From: Flavobacteriaceae bacterium | GTDB lineage: Bacteria > Bacteroidota > Bacteroidia > Flavobacteriales > Flavobacteriaceae | Length of the DNA: 64,000 nucleotides | Direction: 5' to 3' | Assembly: GCA_030683815.1 (NCBI GenBank) | Contig: JAUXPJ010000011.1 | Coordinates: 1-64,000, forward strand | Part shown: piece after piece, positions 59,622 to 64,000 of the stretch | Layout: every line of letters starts with the position of its first letter | How positions within the stretch are numbered: the first letter of the stretch is position 1 | The notes under the pieces: generated by a model | The model's database searches: none | Seen by the model: the letters and a program-made list of their open reading frames with translations, nothing else | What the model was told of the DNA's origin: nothing | Position numbers and translations under genes: made by a program

Positions 59622-62612
59622 ATGAAATTAAGGTTTTTATTAATAATAGGTATTTCTTTGAGCATAACTTTATTAAGTGCTCAAACTAAAAAGCAGGTTC
59701 AAAATCTTCAGAATTCAAATGAAATTAGTCAAAAAGAATCAGGTGGTTATATTAGATGTTCTTCAGTTGAGTACGAACAAGAGTTGCAAAAACAATTTCC
59801 AAAGCGTTTAAAAAACAAAGATTTCGAACAATGGATAAGTCCGTTAATCAAAGAACATCAACAAAAAGTTGCTTCAAAATCATCAAAAATTGCCAGTATT
59901 ATTACTATACCTGTTGTTGTTCACGTAATTCATAATAGTGACGCGCTTGGCACAGGAGAGAATATTACTGATGCCCAAGTTCGTTCTCAGATAAAAGTGT
60001 TGAATGAGGATTTTAGAAAAATGATGAGTACTCGCGGGTATAATACAAATTCAGTTGGAGCTGATACTGAAATTGAATTTTGTTTGGCGGCTGTTGATCC
60101 AAACGGAGATATGACGAATGGAATTAACAGAAAAGAATTTACGAACGCTTCTTTTTCTCAAACAGAAGTAAATTCAATTGTAAAACCGGCCACACAATGG
60201 GATCCTACAAAATATTTAAATATGTGGACGGTACGCTTTACCGATAATATGCTGTTAGGATACGCACAGTTTCCAAGTGCTTCAACGTTGTCTGGATTGC
60301 CTTCTAACGGCGGAGAAGCTTCAACCGATGGTGTGGTAATTGTTTATCATGCGTTTGGTTCTGCAGATCAAAACGATGGATCTTTCATTCTAAATACAAG
60401 TTACAAGTACGGAAGAACAACGACACATGAAGTGGGACATTGGCTTGGACTTCGACATATTTGGGGAGATGGAGATTGCTCTGTTGATGATTATTGTAAT
60501 GACACACCTATTGCCGGAAAAGAAAATTATTTGTGCCCGGCTCCTGCTAATTTAGACACATGTCCAAATAATCCAGGGTTTGATATGATTGAAAATTATA
60601 TGGATTATACCAGAGATGAATGTATGAACATTTTTACCAATGATCAAAAGACAAGAATGTTGACGGTTTTATCCAATTCACCCAGAAGAAAAGAATTGCT
60701 GACCTCTGCAACTTGTAATAGCGATTTTAGTTTTTCTTTAGTTTCTGATTTGAAAGAGATTTGTGTTCCATCAACAGCAACGTATAATTTTACATACAAT
60801 ACCTATTTGGGATTTAACAAAACAGTTACTTTTTCTACAGAAAATTTACCAACAGGTGTTACTGCTGCATTTAATCCTGCAACAGCCACAGCAAATAATA
60901 CAGCCGTAACTTTGACTTTAAATGGAATTTCAGATCCAAATATTGGAAATCATTTGTTTAGAATTGTTGGAAGTTATGAAACCGTTTCAAAAGGATTACA
61001 AGCAAAACTAAATGTTTACAATGCAACGTTTCAGCCAATAATATTAACTTCACCCTTAAATAATGCAACAGGAGTTTTATCTCCCACAGAATTGAAATGG
61101 AACGCTGTACCTAATGTTAAGACTTATCAAGTCGATATTGCGTCCAACGCTGCTTTTACAACAATTATTGAAACCGCCAATATTACAGGAAGTTCGTTTA
61201 AAACAAAACTTTTAAACCCATTAACTGCTTATTATTGGAGAGTAAGACCGATAAATCCATGTGCTCAAGGGGCTTTTTCAAGCACATTTAATTATACAAC
61301 AGCTAATATTACTTGTAAAGATTTTGTTGCTGCTGATATTCCTAAAACTATTTTAGCAACTGGATCTAATACCGTTACCTCATCGATTTCCGTTAATGAG
61401 TTGATGGATTTAACCGATGTAAAAGTAAAACTGTCGATAACCCACACATGGGTTGAAGACTTAACCATTTCACTCATCAGTCCTAAAGGAACTATTATAA
61501 TATTATCCAGAGAAAATGGCGGAGATGGTGATAATTTTATCAATACGGTTTTTGATGATAATGCCACAAATCCTATTGCAAGTGGAATCGCTCCTTTTAC
61601 AGGATCTTTTAAGCCTGATGATTCTTTAAGTGCACTTTTTGGAGAAACTGCTTTTGGAACTTGGCAATTAAAAGTAGTAGATGGATATGCTGAAGATGGA
61701 GGAGCACTTCAAAATTGGACACTCACCGTTTGTGGGGTATCCAGAGCAGATTCTGATAAAGATGGTATAGAAGATTCGGTTGATAATTGCCCAACCATTG
61801 CAAATAACAATCAATTAGATACTGATGGAGACGGAATGGGAGATGCCTGCGACCCGGATGATGACAACGACGGAGTTCTTGATATAAATGATAACTGTCC
61901 GTTAATTTCAAATCCAGATCAAAAAGACAATGATAATGATGGTTTGGGTGATGTATGTGACCCGGATGATGATAATGATGGAATATTTGACGTAGCAGAT
62001 AATTGTCCTTTTACTGCAAATTCAGATCAAAAAGATACTGATAATGACGGTATTGGAGATGTGTGCGACCCGGATGATGACAATGATGGAGTCTTGGATG
62101 TAAACGATAATTGTCCGTTTACCTTCAATCCGGATCAGAAAGATAACGACCATGACGGTATTGGAGATGTTTGTGACCCGGATGATGACAATGACGGAGT
62201 ATTGGATGTAAACGATAATTGTCCAATGATCCCTAATGCTGATCAATCGGATGTAGATTATGACGGAATTGGAGATGTGTGTGAAGATTGTGACAATGAC
62301 GGAATTCCAAATTACTACGATGAGGATTTATGCGATGTAAAACCAATTCCGGGTTTTTCTCCAAATGGAGATAATAACCACGATTTTTTCATTATTAACA
62401 ACATTGAGTTGTATCCAAATAACAATGTCCAAATATTTAATCGTTGGGGCAATAAAGTATTTGAAGCAAAACGCTATATGAATGCTTGGGATGGAATTTC
62501 AACTGAATCAGGCGGGGGTAAACTGTTGCCGGCAGGACCTTACTTTTATGTCATAGAGCTAAATGAAACCGGAGTAAAGCCGGTAACGGGTTGGATTTAC
62601 ATTAATTACTAA
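59622..62612 (+). CDS. T9SS-secreted M43 zinc metalloprotease with P domain and TSP3 repeats
   Basis: 996 residues. Signal peptide (LSITLLSAQ). Pappalysin-type (M43) protease: HEVGHWLGLRH zinc site at 269-279, with the later MENYMDYT-like Met-turn (MIENYMDYTRD). A beta-sandwich region follows (about 350-570), then a proprotein-convertase P domain (about 575-700), thrombospondin type 3 calcium repeats (about 710-905) and a gliding-motility/type B T9SS sorting domain (GFSPNGDNNHDFFIIN, FNRWGNKVFEAKRY). By analogy it is secreted through T9SS; the PorP/SprF gene follows after 16 bases. Confidence 0.93.
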   Translation: MKLRFLLIIGISLSITLLSAQTKKQVQNLQNSNEISQKESGGYIRCSSVEYEQELQKQFPKRLKNKDFEQWISPLIKEHQQKVASKSSKIASIITIPVVVHVIHNSDALGTGENITDAQVRSQIKVLNEDFRKMMSTRGYNTNSVGADTEIEFCLAAVDPNGDMTNGINRKEFTNASFSQTEVNSIVKPATQWDPTKYLNMWTVRFTDNMLLGYAQFPSASTLSGLPSNGGEASTDGVVIVYHAFGSADQNDGSFILNTSYKYGRTTTHEVGHWLGLRHIWGDGDCSVDDYCNDTPIAGKENYLCPAPANLDTCPNNPGFDMIENYMDYTRDECMNIFTNDQKTRMLTVLSNSPRRKELLTSATCNSDFSFSLVSDLKEICVPSTATYNFTYNTYLGFNKTVTFSTENLPTGVTAAFNPATATANNTAVTLTLNGISDPNIGNHLFRIVGSYETVSKGLQAKLNVYNATFQPIILTSPLNNATGVLSPTELKWNAVPNVKTYQVDIASNAAFTTIIETANITGSSFKTKLLNPLTAYYWRVRPINPCAQGAFSSTFNYTTANITCKDFVAADIPKTILATGSNTVTSSISVNELMDLTDVKVKLSITHTWVEDLTISLISPKGTIIILSRENGGDGDNFINTVFDDNATNPIASGIAPFTGSFKPDDSLSALFGETAFGTWQLKVVDGYAEDGGALQNWTLTVCGVSRADSDKDGIEDSVDNCPTIANNNQLDTDGDGMGDACDPDDDNDGVLDINDNCPLISNPDQKDNDNDGLGDVCDPDDDNDGIFDVADNCPFTANSDQKDTDNDGIGDVCDPDDDNDGVLDVNDNCPFTFNPDQKDNDHDGIGDVCDPDDDNDGVLDVNDNCPMIPNADQSDVDYDGIGDVCEDCDNDGIPNYYDEDLCDVKPIPGFSPNGDNNHDFFIINNIELYPNNNVQIFNRWGNKVFEAKRYMNAWDGISTESGGGKLLPAGPYFYVIELNETGVKPVTGWIYINY
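61743..62290 (+). repeat. 108-bp tandem repeats inside the protease gene
   Basis: The GACCCGGATGATGA(C/T)AA motif recurs exactly every 108 bases at 61851, 61959, 62067 and 62175, each unit encoding 36 residues of a TSP3 pair (DPDDDNDGVLDVNDNCP). Neighbouring units are nearly identical at DNA level, so copy number could change by recombination. Confidence 0.88.
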
Positions 62613-62628
62613 TATCAAGCTAATTAAA

Positions 62629-63531
62629 ATGAAAATATATAATTCAATAATGAGTAATATAAAATCTCATATCGTTCTATTGCTAAGCTTTATTTCTATG
62701 ACTTTATCAGCGCAACAAGACCCGAGTTTTAGTTTGTATCACCACAACATGGGTATTGTTAATCCGGCATATGCTGGAGCAGGAGAACAAATGGAATTAA
62801 ATCTCGGCTTCAGAAGTCAATGGGCAGGAATAGAAGGAAGTCCACAAACACAAAGTTTCAATTTTTCAACTCCAATTAATGATAGAATTGGTTTAGGAAT
62901 ATCTGTCGTAAATGACAAAGTATTTGTGTTAAAAGAAACAGATATTTATGCTGATTTCTCTTATAAACTTCCCATAAACATTGAAACAGATTTATTTTTA
63001 GGACTCAAAGCAGGAGGTTCAATGATTAATATTGACTTAATTTCTTTAGGCATCAATGATCCTTTATTTTCAGAAGATGTCAACAAATTCAATCCAAATT
63101 TAGGAATGGGAGCCTATCTAAAAGGCGAAAAGTATTTTGTAAATATATCAGTTCCGGCTTTATTGAGTTCTAAACGTTATGAAAAAGAAGGTGTTTTAGT
63201 TACTAAAGCAACTGATAAAGCACATTTTTATATGGGAGCCGGATATCAATTTTCATTTAGCGAATCGGTAGATTTTACAGCATCAACATTAACAAGAATT
63301 GTTGAAGGAGCACCTCTTTCAATTGATATTACCGGATTGGTTGCCATTCAGGAAAAAACAGAAATAGGGATTTCATACAGATTTAATGAATCAATAAGCG
63401 CCATTGCCATGTTTAAGTATTTAGATTGGTTTCAGTTTGGATATGCTTATGAGCACACCACTTCTCCTGTAGGTGATTACAACAATGGTTCACACGAATT
63501 ATTACTAAAAATTATGTTTCTCAAAAAGTAA
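62629..63531 (+). CDS. PorP/SprF family type IX secretion partner protein
   Basis: 300 residues. Signal peptide (LLLSFISMTLSAQ), then the family signature QDPSFSLYHHNMGIVNPAYAG with NLGFRSQWAGIEGSPQTQSF, and repeated amphipathic strands of a beta barrel up to the C-terminus. PorP/SprF proteins act with type B sorted cargo; here the protease lies just upstream (16 bases). An ATG seven codons in is also possible (MSNIKSHIV). Outer membrane. Confidence 0.92.
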   Translation: MKIYNSIMSNIKSHIVLLLSFISMTLSAQQDPSFSLYHHNMGIVNPAYAGAGEQMELNLGFRSQWAGIEGSPQTQSFNFSTPINDRIGLGISVVNDKVFVLKETDIYADFSYKLPINIETDLFLGLKAGGSMINIDLISLGINDPLFSEDVNKFNPNLGMGAYLKGEKYFVNISVPALLSSKRYEKEGVLVTKATDKAHFYMGAGYQFSFSESVDFTASTLTRIVEGAPLSIDITGLVAIQEKTEIGISYRFNESISAIAMFKYLDWFQFGYAYEHTTSPVGDYNNGSHELLLKIMFLKK

Positions 63532-63701
63532 TTTTAAGACCAAAAATTTAACTATGAAAAGTTTGATTTTCGGGCTTTTCCATTGCTATAACAGCAAACA
63601 ATAATTTCAAATAACACATCAATATCAAAAAAAAAAGTAAAAATATATTGATATATCAAAAAATAATGTAATTTTCGTACATATTAACTAACTATTTATT
63701 T

Positions 63702-64000
63702 ATGAAAAAACTTACATTATTAATGTTCTTTTCCTTAATCGGGACATTTTTGTATGCACAAACTACAGTTTCAGGTAAAATTGTAGATGCCAAAAACGGA
63801 ACTCCTATTCCCGGAGCAAACGTTAAAGTTGTTGGAAAATCTTTAGGAACCACAGCTGATTTCGACGGGAATTATAATTTAACAGTGAGTATAGAAGCTC
63901 CTTTTTCTTTGGAATTTTCACTTATCGGATATGAAAACAAAACATTCAACGTCCAAAAAAACAATCAAATTGTAAATGTTTCATTAAACGAATCACAAAC
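63702..64000 (+). CDS. SusC/RagA-type TonB-dependent receptor, N-terminus (partial)
   Basis: 99 codons before the window end. Signal peptide (LMFFSLIGTFLYAQ) then a carboxypeptidase-regulatory-like domain (VSGKIVDAKNGTPIPGANVK, GTTADFDGNYNLTV), the usual start of SusC-type receptors. The TonB box and plug lie outside the window, so some other CarboxypepD-reg protein cannot be excluded. Confidence 0.75.
   Translation, partial: MKKLTLLMFFSLIGTFLYAQTTVSGKIVDAKNGTPIPGANVKVVGKSLGTTADFDGNYNLTVSIEAPFSLEFSLIGYENKTFNVQKNNQIVNVSLNESQ

Noticed and set aside
61723-62246. Minus-strand frames inside the TSP3 repeats
   Set aside because: Antisense to repetitive Asp/Asn codons; repeat-driven open frames only.

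Overview
This window is an AT-rich chromosomal segment of a member of the Bacteroidetes, almost certainly family Flavobacteriaceae (Flavobacterium-like). The evidence is: type IX secretion and gliding genes (a SprE/PorW-like lipoprotein, a PorP/SprF protein, a protease with a gliding-motility-type C-terminal sorting domain, the start of a SusC-type receptor); Bacteroidetes-only families (DUF4270, DUF4271, DUF4296, DUF4286-like); an atpB with the long secreted N-terminal extension of this phylum; TAnnTTTG promoter elements; and almost no Shine-Dalgarno sequences.

Layout. 1-571: end of an unknown gene, a terminator and a repeat-bearing spacer. 572-4807 (minus): GT5-like protein, DUF4270 lipoprotein, glmS. 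4914-9100 (plus): panC, panD, a YbhN-type membrane protein, a secreted protein, radA. 9114-10568 (minus): DUF4271 protein and hemD. 10660-13172 (plus): dolichyl-phosphate-mannose-synthase-like transferase, dihydroorotase, DUF4296 lipoprotein. 13169-20011: epimerase, tyrS, LuxE-like protein, aldehyde dehydrogenase, DUF4382 lipoprotein, small beta-barrel-like protein. 20083-28434 (minus): sprE, bactofilin, atpZ, a DUF6168-like protein and atpBEFHAG; atpD and atpC are not here. 28697-34941: NMO-type flavoenzyme, LysE exporter, M1 and S8 peptidases, MBL hydrolase. 35171-35241: tRNA-Cys with a full promoter and terminator, followed by folB, glnS, SOD, fbp, GNAT, aspartate kinase and a two-domain acyltransferase. 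43471-44605: an IS200-type transposase inside REP-like repeats. 44606-52103: dehydrogenase-VOC fusion, panB, O-methyltransferase, PAP2, tatA, mutS, a TrmH-family methyltransferase. 52222-54545: accessory island of small membrane proteins, a frameshifted lipoprotein, two broken REP-associated transposases and seven REP copies. 54578-59482 (minus): mgtE, rsmA, DUF4286, serS, ribF. 59622-64000 (plus): T9SS cargo metalloprotease, PorP/SprF partner and the start of a TonB-dependent receptor.

Most of the window is housekeeping: pantothenate (panB, panC, panD), pyrimidine, haem, folate and riboflavin/FAD steps, three aminoacyl-tRNA synthetases, ATP synthase, mismatch repair. The novelty is in the spacers and in the island at 52.2-54.5 kb. 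The best candidates are: (i) a lipoprotein gene whose Gly/Ala-rich C-terminus is put out of frame by an exact 7-bp tandem duplication; (ii) decayed REP-associated transposases with their REP palindromes, in a locus that has duplicated itself; (iii) a Y1 transposase with an array of 52-bp palindrome-bearing repeats; (iv) a 2-hydroxyacid dehydrogenase fused to a VOC domain; (v) dispersed 7- to 8-bp tandem repeats, two of which form a perfect 26-bp inverted repeat beside tRNA-Cys. No CRISPR array, prophage, rRNA operon or complete defence system was seen.
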